From: DATLAN01 sp035527455
Lineage (GTDB): Bacteria; Planctomycetota; Planctomycetia; Pirellulales; Thermoguttaceae
Reading direction: 5' to 3'
DNA: 8,682 nt
Assembly: GCA_035527455.1 (NCBI GenBank)
Contig: DATLAN010000202.1
Span: forward strand, 1 to 8,682
Numbering within the stretch: the first letter of the stretch is position 1; each line of letters starts with the position of its first letter. The translations under genes were made by a program, and so were the position numbers. The notes beneath the pieces are model-generated. The model saw nothing but the letters and a program-made list of their open reading frames with translations, made no database searches and had not been told where the DNA came from. This document shows positions 1 to 6,490 of the stretch, one piece after another.

Positions 1-779
1 CCTCCCACAATTCCTATACCAGCAGCCTGCTCTACCCAACATTCGAGAACTTGCGTACCTACGGTATTGGTTACGTCAATTCCAACTGCACTCAACCCGG
101 TTGCCTTTGCTTTGATTCGGCGGAAAGTACAGTAATTCGAACTGGCGGCGAACAGCCCGTCAATGCTGGCTTGGTCCGCGATTAGGTAAAAGTCCTGCAC
201 GATCAAGTGGTTCTTCTGATTGCAATCCCATGCGGCGGCATGGTTTGCAAGGCCCGCTGCGTTAATCGTTACCAGCCCGCCGTCACGCGGATTCGTCGTG
301 TAACCACCGTACCCAAGCGGAATCGCCTGCGTTCCCGCATTGATCTGATCGATGTCCTCGGCGTAGGTTCCGGCCGCCACGTTCAGCCACGGCGTATCTC
401 CGGCGGCGTTGACGAACGAAACTGTCATGGCGGTGACGCCAGCTTGAACCTTAGCCCACGCACCGCCGACACTGACTGCCTTCTCCTCCAGGCCGGTAAA
501 CGCCTGTGCCCCTACCATGTTCAGGACAACAATAACGTCGTCCGACGTAACCTCCGTCACGCGAGCAAACTCTTTTGACCCCGCCGTATCCCAGCAGATA
601 AAGTCGTCCACATTCGTCCCAGCGAATCCATCTGCACCCTGGTCAGTCAGGGTATGCACCCCAGCGCCGTCGTGAACGGCATCGACATCCGCAACGGTGA
701 TAGCGCCAGCCTCGCCAGACCCGCCGTTTGTGTCCAAGGCCGAACCATGCTTCGTGACGTAGAACTCGGTGAACGCCAT
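1..779 (-). CDS. Right-handed beta-helix virion protein (partial, 3' end outside window)
   Basis: The frame is open from ATG at 779 to the window edge, giving 259 residues without a stop. Residues 1-110 form a Gly/Ala/Asp-rich, beta-rich N-terminal part beginning MAFTEFYVTKHGSALDTNGG. Near residues 134-172 there is a GTYAEDI turn, GYGGYTT and a GGLVTIN strand. From about 190 onward come short beta-strand rungs with aliphatic residues and Asn/Gly turns (HLIVQDFYLI, NYCTFRRIKA, GIDVTNTVGTQVLECWV), the pattern of parallel beta-helix (pectate-lyase-like) folds. Phage proteins of this fold are often tailspikes, receptor-binding proteins or capsid-attached fibres. The start overlaps the previous stop by one base (TAATG), with GGAGG at 792-788 eight bases upstream, so translation is probably coupled. 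No catalytic residue can be assigned in the visible part. The fold is fairly sure; the role as tail or head appendage is inference. Confidence 0.8.
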   Translation of the reverse strand, partial: MAFTEFYVTKHGSALDTNGGSGEAGAITVADVDAVHDGAGVHTLTDQGADGFAGTNVDDFICWDTAGSKEFARVTEVTSDDVIVVLNMVGAQAFTGLEEKAVSVGGAWAKVQAGVTAMTVSFVNAAGDTPWLNVAAGTYAEDIDQINAGTQAIPLGYGGYTTNPRDGGLVTINAAGLANHAAAWDCNQKNHLIVQDFYLIADQASIDGLFAASSNYCTFRRIKAKATGLSAVGIDVTNTVGTQVLECWVEQAAGIGIVG

Positions 780-1096
780 TACTTCGCCCTCCGAATCAGG
801 AAGTCGCCACCAACGACCTCGACCTTCGCGTCAACCAAACCGGCGATCTTGCGAATCTCAGTCTCGATAGTCGGCGCGAATGCGGCCAACGTCGCCGCTT
901 CTTCCTCCTGTGCTAATCGTCCAGAAACGGTTCTGCGCACATTATCGTAGAAGAAGTCCGTCGGACTATTGCCGTTCACCGCGATCTTCACCTTGGCAGC
1001 CGTAGCGACTTGGCCGTATGATAACAGAGCGACCTCAGCGGCAGTCTTGCCGGCCAGCTTCGCCCAGTCGTATACTGTTCCATCATAGTCAGCCAT
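779..1096 (-). CDS. Small protein of unknown function (105 aa), virion module
   Basis: I do not recognise this protein. It is 105 residues, soluble-looking, with no signal peptide or membrane helix. Residues 8-40 are Ala/Val-rich and probably helical. Residues 44-60 hold a DFFYDNVRR segment. Residues 61-90 form a likely amphipathic helix (LAQEEEAATLAAF, then a segment ending IRKIAGLVDAK), followed by a short strand and a basic end (VVGGDFLIRRAK). The ATG at 1096 is preceded by GAGAGGAAAAGACG, a good Shine-Dalgarno sequence at proper distance. The gene lies 63 nt after the preceding small gene and its TAA overlaps the ATG of the beta-helix gene, so both are probably translated in coupled fashion. 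Position suggests a structural or accessory part of the particle, for example a connector or an anchor or chaperone for the beta-helix protein, but nothing in the sequence proves this. Confidence 0.68.
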   Translation of the reverse strand: MADYDGTVYDWAKLAGKTAAEVALLSYGQVATAAKVKIAVNGNSPTDFFYDNVRRTVSGRLAQEEEAATLAAFAPTIETEIRKIAGLVDAKVEVVGGDFLIRRAK

Positions 1097-1108
1097 CGTC
1101 TTTTCCTC

Positions 1109-1144
1109 TCACCACGGCCACAGCAGCGTGCCGAAGATCGCCAG
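1109..1144 (-). other. Possible 11-residue hydrophobic leader-like ORF (CTG start)
   Basis: In the 63-nt gap between two small genes, AGGAG at 1157-1153 sits eight bases before a CTG followed by ten codons and TGA, which would give a very hydrophobic peptide (MAIFGTLLWPW if CTG is read as a start). The stretch is in the same frame as the upstream gene, so readthrough of that gene's TGA would add 16 residues ending in the same peptide. CTG starts are rare and a stretch this short is open often by chance, so this is a marginal call. Confidence 0.12.
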
Positions 1145-1159
1145 TGCCGTTGCTCCTGT

Positions 1160-1441
1160 TCATATCACCTTCTGCCACGGCGTACACTTGCCGTTGACCA
1201 TGACCATGCGCTGACTCACCGACGCCCCGGTCTGGGCCTGCGCCTTGCCCTTCACGCCGAACCCGCCGAACTGCTTCGACCGGCCCGTCTTCCGCATCCA
1301 GTCGCCCACGACATCCTTCTTGTACGTCTGCGCGTTGTCGAGGAACGCCTGGCTCTTTGGATCGCGGTTCTCCCTGATCTTGTCCGTGGACCGGAAGTTC
1401 TGGTCTCGCCCGATAATCTGCGGTACGCCGAGTTTCTTCAT
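1160..1441 (-). CDS. Small basic protein of unknown function (93 aa), after capsid gene
   Basis: I do not recognise this protein. It is 93 residues and strongly basic, with Lys/Arg spread throughout (MKKLG start, KIRENRDPK, YKKDVVGDWMRKTGRSKQ) and a Gly-rich segment near residues 57-66 (KQFGGFGVKGK), then a Gln/Ala/Ser stretch and a final VNGKCTPWQKVI. It has no membrane helix. The ATG at 1441 has GGAG at 1453-1450, eight bases upstream, which supports this start. It directly follows the major capsid gene across a 67-nt gap containing a strong hairpin. Position just after the capsid gene suits a head-completion, decoration or DNA-binding particle protein, but this is inference from context. 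The TGA stop is followed by a short hydrophobic open stretch at 1159-1109. Other-frame ORFs here are shadows: this frame has a start with a good ribosome site and fits the operon. Confidence 0.65.
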   Translation of the reverse strand: MKKLGVPQIIGRDQNFRSTDKIRENRDPKSQAFLDNAQTYKKDVVGDWMRKTGRSKQFGGFGVKGKAQAQTGASVSQRMVMVNGKCTPWQKVI

Positions 1442-1454
1442 TGGTCAGTCTCCA

Positions 1455-1484
1455 ACCGGCGGGCCGATCTCGCGACCCGCCGGT
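1455..1484 (-). promoter_or_regulatory. GC-rich hairpin between capsid gene and next gene
   Basis: A perfect 9-bp inverted repeat (1455-1463 with 1476-1484; arms ACCGGCGGG and CCCGCCGGT) encloses a 12-nt loop. Eight of nine pairs are G-C. It lies 24 nt after the capsid stop codon, and its 3' arm ends one base before TGGAG, the ribosome site of the next gene. No T-run follows on the transcribed strand, so a simple intrinsic terminator is not supported. It may instead stabilise the 3' end of the capsid message, cause partial termination, or reduce translation of the downstream gene relative to capsid protein. Confidence 0.5.
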
Positions 1485-1508
1485 CCCTTGTTTCCATCAG
1501 GCGGACGT

Positions 1509-2975
1509 TTAGGAGTCAACGTCCGTCTTCACGCCGTCGATGCGGTAGTTCAGTTGCGGCTGGTCGTTCAGCAGCGTCTCGACCACGTAGCCGCTCGCGT
1601 CCTTGTGCACCGTCAACTGCCCGGTTGTCACGTTCCGGCGGGTGTGCCATATCCCGCCCGAATCGTTCGTGATGAACCGCGGCTTCCTCGATCCCATGCG
1701 GATGTACCGCCACGTGCTCGGTTCGATGATGGTGATCGTGTTCTCAGCCGCCAACGGTTCCGCCTGAAGTGCGATTGGCGGAAGCGTCGGGTGATGAAGC
1801 ACCGATCCCTGCCAGCCCTGCACGGACACGAGGTTCGTTCGCCGTGCCTCGTCCATGCTGCTGGCCGCCTGCGCGGTGAACTGCAGGTTCGGGCTGCCCG
1901 CCTGCCGCGCCACGGCGTTCACCAGGTCCGGCTGGGCGAGACAGACGATGGCGTCCGTCATCTTGAACTGTTTCGACCGGGCCCGCCTGTTGGCCCTGGC
2001 CGGCCCGAACAGCATCCCCATCAGGTCGGCCATGTGGCCGAAGTGAACGTCGATGTCGATGTCCACGTCGCTGTAGTCGCGACCGTAGGGGATGAGGAAC
2101 TGGAAGCCAGGCCCGGCGCGGTCGGTTACGTCGAAGTACGCGCCTGGGGTTGTCCGGTCGAAGAAATGAGCGAACCCAACGTCCAGGCCCGAACCGTCCA
2201 GTTCACCGGAGGTGAAGATCTCGTCTTCGTAAACGACGGTGCTGAAGTCGGCTTCCGAGCCGTCTCCAATCGCGTCGATAGCGCAGAGAAGGCCCGGCCC
2301 AATGCCATAGCCCAGGTAGTCCGAACCGTGGTAAACGTCGGTGACGATGGCCCGAATCCGAACGGCTGAGGTCGATGCGTTACGGATGTCGATCCGCTCG
2401 CCCTGGTGGAACTTGCTGATCGACCCGTTGTCGATGGTAATGAACGCGCCTGCCACGCTGGCCGTACCGAGATACGTCAGTGTCTGTGTGTCGAACGTCG
2501 TTCCATCGGGATCGTACGTGGCTTTGACGATCGCCTTCACGCCGTCGCTGTTCTGCCAGATCATGTGGTTGCGCTTCTCGTCGATCGACTGGAGCGCCTG
2601 GACGAGCAGTTCCGTCGCCAGGTCGAAGACGGCGTCTTTCGAGCCGTCGACCTCTTCCTGCGCGGGCAACGAATAGCGCAGACCGAAGGCGACCTTGCGA
2701 AGATTTGATTCCTCGACCGTCAGGTCCATCGTCCGGATTCTTCCGGCCAGGGGCGCGTCGGCTTCCAGATCCGCGCTGGCAATGGCCCTGCTGAACTGTT
2801 CGTTCATGATCTTGATCTTCAGCGCACCGCCGCCCCACTGCTGCTGGCGAGTGATGTGCTGAACCGTCTCTCCGAAACGGGCCATCTGGACAATGGCATC
2901 CATTTCCCAGAGTTCGTCGAGCATGACCGTTGCGTCGGTCAATGCCACATAGGGGGTTACACCTAATGCCGACAT
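1509..2975 (-). CDS. Major capsid protein, HK97-fold type
   Basis: This 488-residue protein is the likely shell subunit. It follows the scaffold gene by 11 nt, the classic place of the coat gene. Residues 1-50 are an N-terminal arm. Residues 51-108 are beta-rich and basic (ALKIKIMN, RIRTMDLTVEESNLRKVAFGLRY), fitting an E-loop. Residues 112-141 are a long helix (DAVFDLATELLVQALQSIDE), fitting the spine helix. Residues 155-265 look like an inserted beta-domain with FHQGERIDI. Residues 300-420 contain mixed alpha/beta segments (MADLMGMLFG, DAIVCLAQPDLVNAVAR), and the C-terminus (PSTWRYIRMGSRKP through ETLLNDQPQLNYRIDG) is beta-rich, as in coat proteins that pack at capsomer centres. The ATG at 2975 has AGGA at 2988-2985, overlapping the scaffold TAG stop, so coupling is likely. 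Assignment rests on position and segment pattern, not on an exact motif. Its high expression would suit the hairpin that follows. Confidence 0.87.
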   Translation of the reverse strand: MSALGVTPYVALTDATVMLDELWEMDAIVQMARFGETVQHITRQQQWGGGALKIKIMNEQFSRAIASADLEADAPLAGRIRTMDLTVEESNLRKVAFGLRYSLPAQEEVDGSKDAVFDLATELLVQALQSIDEKRNHMIWQNSDGVKAIVKATYDPDGTTFDTQTLTYLGTASVAGAFITIDNGSISKFHQGERIDIRNASTSAVRIRAIVTDVYHGSDYLGYGIGPGLLCAIDAIGDGSEADFSTVVYEDEIFTSGELDGSGLDVGFAHFFDRTTPGAYFDVTDRAGPGFQFLIPYGRDYSDVDIDIDVHFGHMADLMGMLFGPARANRRARSKQFKMTDAIVCLAQPDLVNAVARQAGSPNLQFTAQAASSMDEARRTNLVSVQGWQGSVLHHPTLPPIALQAEPLAAENTITIIEPSTWRYIRMGSRKPRFITNDSGGIWHTRRNVTTGQLTVHKDASGYVVETLLNDQPQLNYRIDGVKTDVDS

Positions 2976-2986
2976 GAGTTTCTATC

Positions 2987-3952
2987 CTATCTCCCCCCTA
3001 ACTTCGCTCGCACCTTTGCGTTTCCGAGGACGCGCGATTTCGCCTCATCCCACGTCTTGGGTTGAGCCGTAGACTGCGCGCGGCCTCCGGGGCCGGCGGT
3101 GAGCGATGCTTCAGGGAGGGTCTCTTGTTGATCGGCGGCTGCCTCAAGGGCCTGCTGGCCCAACAGAGACAGGTACGGCTTTAGCGCCTTGCCGGCCGCG
3201 GCCACTTGCTCTTCGGACGCCGGTTGCATCCGATTGCTCTCGTAGTCCGGGTCGTTGGGGTTCAACTCCTGGTCGATCATGAACTGAGTCATGGATTCCA
3301 GCGCGGGCGTGAAGATGAACTGGTGGACCGGATCAAGTTCATGGTCCGTGCCGAACAGGTTCACCTTCGTTGGATTCGCCGTGTAGCCGAGTTGTTCAAG
3401 TTGCGATACTCGCGCCTTTTTCTCGGCTTCCATCAGCCGGTCGAACTCGGCCTGTTTCTCGGCCTTCGTCTTCTTGGCCTCGAACTCGGTCTGGAACTCG
3501 GCCAGTTTCTTGGCGACGAGGTCCTCCGCCTGCTTCGGGGTGAGATACCCCTGTTGAACGCCATCTTGCGCTTGCTGCTGGACCTCTTGAGTCTCGACAG
3601 CCGCTTGCTGTGCTTGTTGCCCTCCCGCTCCCTGTGAGCGGAAGTAGCTGGCCAACTGGAACCCGTCCATGTCGGCCTCTTTGGCCATCGTGGCCAAGGC
3701 GACGTGACCGCCCTTCTCCAAGTCCCTGTACTGCTTGGCCATCGAGATGACTTTGTTGAAGTCGCCGTCCGGGGCCAAGTGTGCATAGTTCCTGCGAAGG
3801 ACGCTTACGGCGCCGCCCGACGTGTCAACGGACTGCCGCTGCTGTCCGCCGTCCACGACCGTCTGACTCTGCTGGTCTGCAACCTGCCCGGCACCCTGGG
3901 CATCGCCCTGGTCCGCCGTCACGTCGCTGATCTGCGCGTCTACCTGTGACAT
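2987..3952 (-). CDS. Capsid assembly scaffold protein
   Basis: This 321-residue protein has the build of phage scaffolds: a disordered, Gln/Asp/Gly-rich N-terminus (1-45), a conserved-looking middle (50-107, including HLAPDGDFNKVISMA and MAKEADMDGFQLASYF), a Gln/Ala-rich linker (108-136), and a long charged helix or coiled coil at about 138-188 (TPKQAEDLVAKKLAEFQTEF, then Lys/Glu-rich repeats). After an acidic helical part with LGQQALEAAADQQ comes a basic C-terminal helix pair (300-321, WDEAKSRVLG and NAKVRAKLGGR). In P22-like scaffolds a basic C-terminal helix-turn-helix binds the coat protein; the same role is inferred here. The ATG at 3952 has AGAGGAAG just upstream. It lies between portal and capsid genes, as expected. 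No serine-protease motif is visible in it or beside it, so it is probably not a fused protease-scaffold. Confidence 0.86.
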   Translation of the reverse strand: MSQVDAQISDVTADQGDAQGAGQVADQQSQTVVDGGQQRQSVDTSGGAVSVLRRNYAHLAPDGDFNKVISMAKQYRDLEKGGHVALATMAKEADMDGFQLASYFRSQGAGGQQAQQAAVETQEVQQQAQDGVQQGYLTPKQAEDLVAKKLAEFQTEFEAKKTKAEKQAEFDRLMEAEKKARVSQLEQLGYTANPTKVNLFGTDHELDPVHQFIFTPALESMTQFMIDQELNPNDPDYESNRMQPASEEQVAAAGKALKPYLSLLGQQALEAAADQQETLPEASLTAGPGGRAQSTAQPKTWDEAKSRVLGNAKVRAKLGGR

Positions 3953-3991
3953 TTCTTCCTCTTTTCAAGGCTGCGCTGCTGGGCGCTGTCC

Positions 3992-6121
3992 TTATCCAAA
4001 TGCTGAAACCTGGCCAGCACCAGGCATGTTCATGCCGGTTCCCGGCCCGATGCTGCCTGCAATCGCCGGCTGCTCGGGGTACGGTTCCGACCCTTCTTGT
4101 CCAAGGTCTTCAAATCCCCCCATGCCCTCGTCAGCCATCGGCGCCGGGAGCATTCCCTGCTGGTCCATGCCGACCTGGTTCTGGGACGGTTGACCCGCCC
4201 CGGGAACCTGGGGCCCCTCTGCCTCCATCCGAAGGAGGATCATCTTCATTTGACTGTGCTCGAACCAATGAGCCTGGAGAGCGCCCTTCTGGTCTTCGCT
4301 GTACGACCCGTATTCAGGCGATTCCTGCTCCAGCGAGATCGCGTACATGTGCATGTCGTGGTCCTGGGCGAGATAGACTTCCACCTCGCCGCCGGACAGG
4401 AGCGTCTGGGTTTCCGCCAACTGGCGGTGATACGCCCGCCCTTCCTTCGCATCGAGGGCGATCCGCCCGTGCACCAGCAGCGTGCGGCGCGCGGTCACGG
4501 CATCGACCATCTGCGAGTTCACGTTGGCCAGTGCATCGGCCCGCATCTCGTCCGGCGTCCTCGGCCGCATGGAATCGGGTTCGACCGCCACTCCGGAAAT
4601 CGCCTTCCGTGAATCGGCTGACTTGAACAGGGCGATCTGATCGAAGGAGAACTGCCCGCCGAGGTCGGCCCGCAACGCCTTCAGCGAATCCGTCTTGCTA
4701 ATATCGTGCAGCGTCCCGGTCAGGAGTTCGTTCACCGTGATCTCGTCCTCGTCCGAAATCGCCGCCAGCGGCGTGTCGGCGTAATCCCGCTTGATCTCCA
4801 GCGCCCTGCCGGCCTCGCCGCGAGGCGAACCGATGCCCTGCTGGATCGGCGACATGTTCAACATCGCGTCGAACCACGTCGATGTCTTGTCAAGTATGTT
4901 GTGGACCTCCGGACTCATCTGGCCCGGGGCCAGGCGCTGCGGCTGAACCAGCGTGTTTCGCTTCACGATGACGGGTACGTCGGTCCGGTTGCTCAATGCC
5001 CTCTCGGGCTTGTCCACCAGCGAGTCGGCCTCGATGACCCACTTCGGGCTGGCGTGGTAGATCATCGCCCGTATCGCCATCGAGTACGCGATGTTCGTGG
5101 CGTCCTGGACCTGGACCATGATCTCCGGGACGCTCTGGCCCCACGGGCTCTCGATCATCGGGTTGTACCAGAAGTGATGGAACGGAAGCCCGCTGTACGG
5201 GTTCGGGCCGAACCGGACGGGAACCAGGTTCTTCCCATCCGCGCCTTCGCCCGTCATGTCGCGGAAGGCCAGCATCCACATGTCCCACTCGTCGTTGCCG
5301 TCGGGGTCTTTGAACAGCCACTCGCTGACCATCACGCCCTTGGCCTTGGACATGCTGATGCCTTCGTTCATCGTCTGACCGATGGCCCCGTGGAGGAACC
5401 GTTGAAACTCGTACAGGTCGCCCATCGTCGTCTCGGTCGTGATGTCCACGCCGTAGTTCCGCATCAGCCACTCGGTCGTCCTCGGCTTTTCGTGGCCGAT
5501 AATCTCCTCGTCGTCGAAGTCCAGCGTCTTCGCGGACGGGTCGCGGATGAACTCGTAGGGGGCGCAGACCGACCAACTGTGCCGGAAGTTCCGCAATCGG
5601 CGCGGCCGGTTCGTGACAGGGTTGACGCTCCGCTTGCCGTCGCGGTCGAAGACCTCCGTCTCCTTCCCGTACGACGCCATGCACCGCCGCACGACGACGC
5701 TGCCGAGCACCAGCCGCCACAGACTCGCCCTGCGCAAGACGCGCTTGCCGTTGGCACTTTTGAGATGGTGCTTCAGCCGGGCGTCCGCCACCAGCGCGAT
5801 GATCTGGTCTTCGTTGCTCCGCGTGGCCGGAACGGCCCGCGATGCCAGCGTCTTGAGTTTCAGCACGCTGTCGAGTTTGATGATCCGCGGCCCGATCTTG
5901 TTCATTGCGAACCGAACGTCGGTCCTGTTCGCCTGGGTGATCGTCCGAAGCTGGTTCAACTGCTGACCGCCCCGCCGGCCGGGGGACGTGCTGGCCCACT
6001 GGCTTCCGTAGGCGTAGGCCAGGTCGAGCCCGCACTTGGCCTCGAATGTCAGGCGCACCGTCTCCGAAGCCTCAAGGGTTTCCTGTGCCTTCTTCAACGC
6101 GATTGCCTGGTCCATTGCCAT
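3992..6121 (-). CDS. Portal protein (P22-type size)
   Basis: The 709-residue product should form the dodecameric ring through which DNA enters the capsid and on which terminase docks. Residues 1-90 hold an N-terminal helix and NRTDVRFAMNKIGPRI. The core has PYEFIRDP (188-195), the FGPNPYSGLPFHHFWYNP segment (304-321) and SPWGQSVPEIMVQVQDATN (325-343), typical of portals where a small loop precedes the long helix. Residues 427-455 (QQGIGSPRGEAGRALEIKRD onward) fit the stem or wing conserved stretch, and DHDMHMYAISLEQ (587-599) matches the DxHxxH region near the end of P22-type portals. Residues 635-709 are a low-complexity Gly/Pro/Gln/Met tail, probably disordered. The length is close to the 725 residues of P22 gp1. 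The ATG at 6121 has GAGG nine bases upstream inside the preceding gene, from which it is separated by only 3 nt. A second ATG lies two codons later. Confidence 0.94.
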   Translation of the reverse strand: MAMDQAIALKKAQETLEASETVRLTFEAKCGLDLAYAYGSQWASTSPGRRGGQQLNQLRTITQANRTDVRFAMNKIGPRIIKLDSVLKLKTLASRAVPATRSNEDQIIALVADARLKHHLKSANGKRVLRRASLWRLVLGSVVVRRCMASYGKETEVFDRDGKRSVNPVTNRPRRLRNFRHSWSVCAPYEFIRDPSAKTLDFDDEEIIGHEKPRTTEWLMRNYGVDITTETTMGDLYEFQRFLHGAIGQTMNEGISMSKAKGVMVSEWLFKDPDGNDEWDMWMLAFRDMTGEGADGKNLVPVRFGPNPYSGLPFHHFWYNPMIESPWGQSVPEIMVQVQDATNIAYSMAIRAMIYHASPKWVIEADSLVDKPERALSNRTDVPVIVKRNTLVQPQRLAPGQMSPEVHNILDKTSTWFDAMLNMSPIQQGIGSPRGEAGRALEIKRDYADTPLAAISDEDEITVNELLTGTLHDISKTDSLKALRADLGGQFSFDQIALFKSADSRKAISGVAVEPDSMRPRTPDEMRADALANVNSQMVDAVTARRTLLVHGRIALDAKEGRAYHRQLAETQTLLSGGEVEVYLAQDHDMHMYAISLEQESPEYGSYSEDQKGALQAHWFEHSQMKMILLRMEAEGPQVPGAGQPSQNQVGMDQQGMLPAPMADEGMGGFEDLGQEGSEPYPEQPAIAGSIGPGTGMNMPGAGQVSAFG

Positions 6122-6124
6122 TGT

Positions 6125-6490
6125 CTACATCCTCGTGCCAAGGTCGTCGGGCTCGTCGTCGTTCATGGGCGGGATACTCTGTGGGCTACCCCACTGGTCT
6201 TCGAGCAGGGCGTCCTCCACCTGCCCCGCCGTGGCCGAGCCGATGTCGATCGTATCGCGCTCCAGCATGTCGAGACGCCTTTCCAGCAGGCTTATCTCGA
6301 TGCCACGCTCGCCGTGCTCGATGATCCAGTACGGCTTCTTCGTCGCCAGTTCGGCCAGTTTGTTCGTCTGGTGGCGGATGACATCGCCCTGCCTGCACAG
6401 TGCTTTGCCAACCAGGACCAACCCCGCGACCGCGAGCGCCATGCCGCCAATCGCCATTACCGCCGTCAACCAAATCGCTGCCTGATCCAT
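6125..6490 (-). CDS. Small single-pass membrane protein between terminase and portal (121 aa)
   Basis: I do not recognise a family. Residues 5-31 form one strong transmembrane helix (AIWLTAVMAIGGMALAVAGL and onward), followed by a basic-to-mixed segment. Residues 58-82 look like an amphipathic helix rich in Glu/Arg/Leu (ERGIEISLLERRLDMLERD), and the tail is acidic (DDEPDDLGTRM). The short N-terminus before the helix and the charged soluble domain suggest a protein anchored in the inner membrane with the soluble part on one side; orientation is uncertain. The start at 6490 lies inside the terminase gene (25-bp overlap) with GAGG seven bases upstream, and the portal ATG follows the stop by 3 nt, so it is translationally embedded in the operon. 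It could be a holin- or spanin-like protein, a membrane tether for packaging, or an accessory factor; none is proven. It has no lipobox or lytic-enzyme motif. Confidence 0.76.
   Translation of the reverse strand: MDQAAIWLTAVMAIGGMALAVAGLVLVGKALCRQGDVIRHQTNKLAELATKKPYWIIEHGERGIEISLLERRLDMLERDTIDIGSATAGQVEDALLEDQWGSPQSIPPMNDDEPDDLGTRM

Noticed and set aside
1455..1484. Intrinsic transcription terminator after the capsid gene
   Set aside because: The stem is strong but no T-run follows on the minus strand, and genes continue directly downstream in the same direction.
1245..2369. 374-residue open frame on the plus strand
   Set aside because: Antisense shadow of the capsid and 93-residue genes, with arginine-rich low-information composition.
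4890..6035. 381-residue open frame on the minus strand inside the portal gene
   Set aside because: Out-of-frame shadow, extremely Arg/Pro/Gly-rich, without a plausible start site; the portal frame explains this DNA.
2987..6127. TAG reassigned as a sense codon, fusing the membrane protein with portal and extending scaffold
   Set aside because: None of the long genes contains an internal in-frame TAG, which would be expected if it were recoded; standard stops give sensible genes with ribosome sites.
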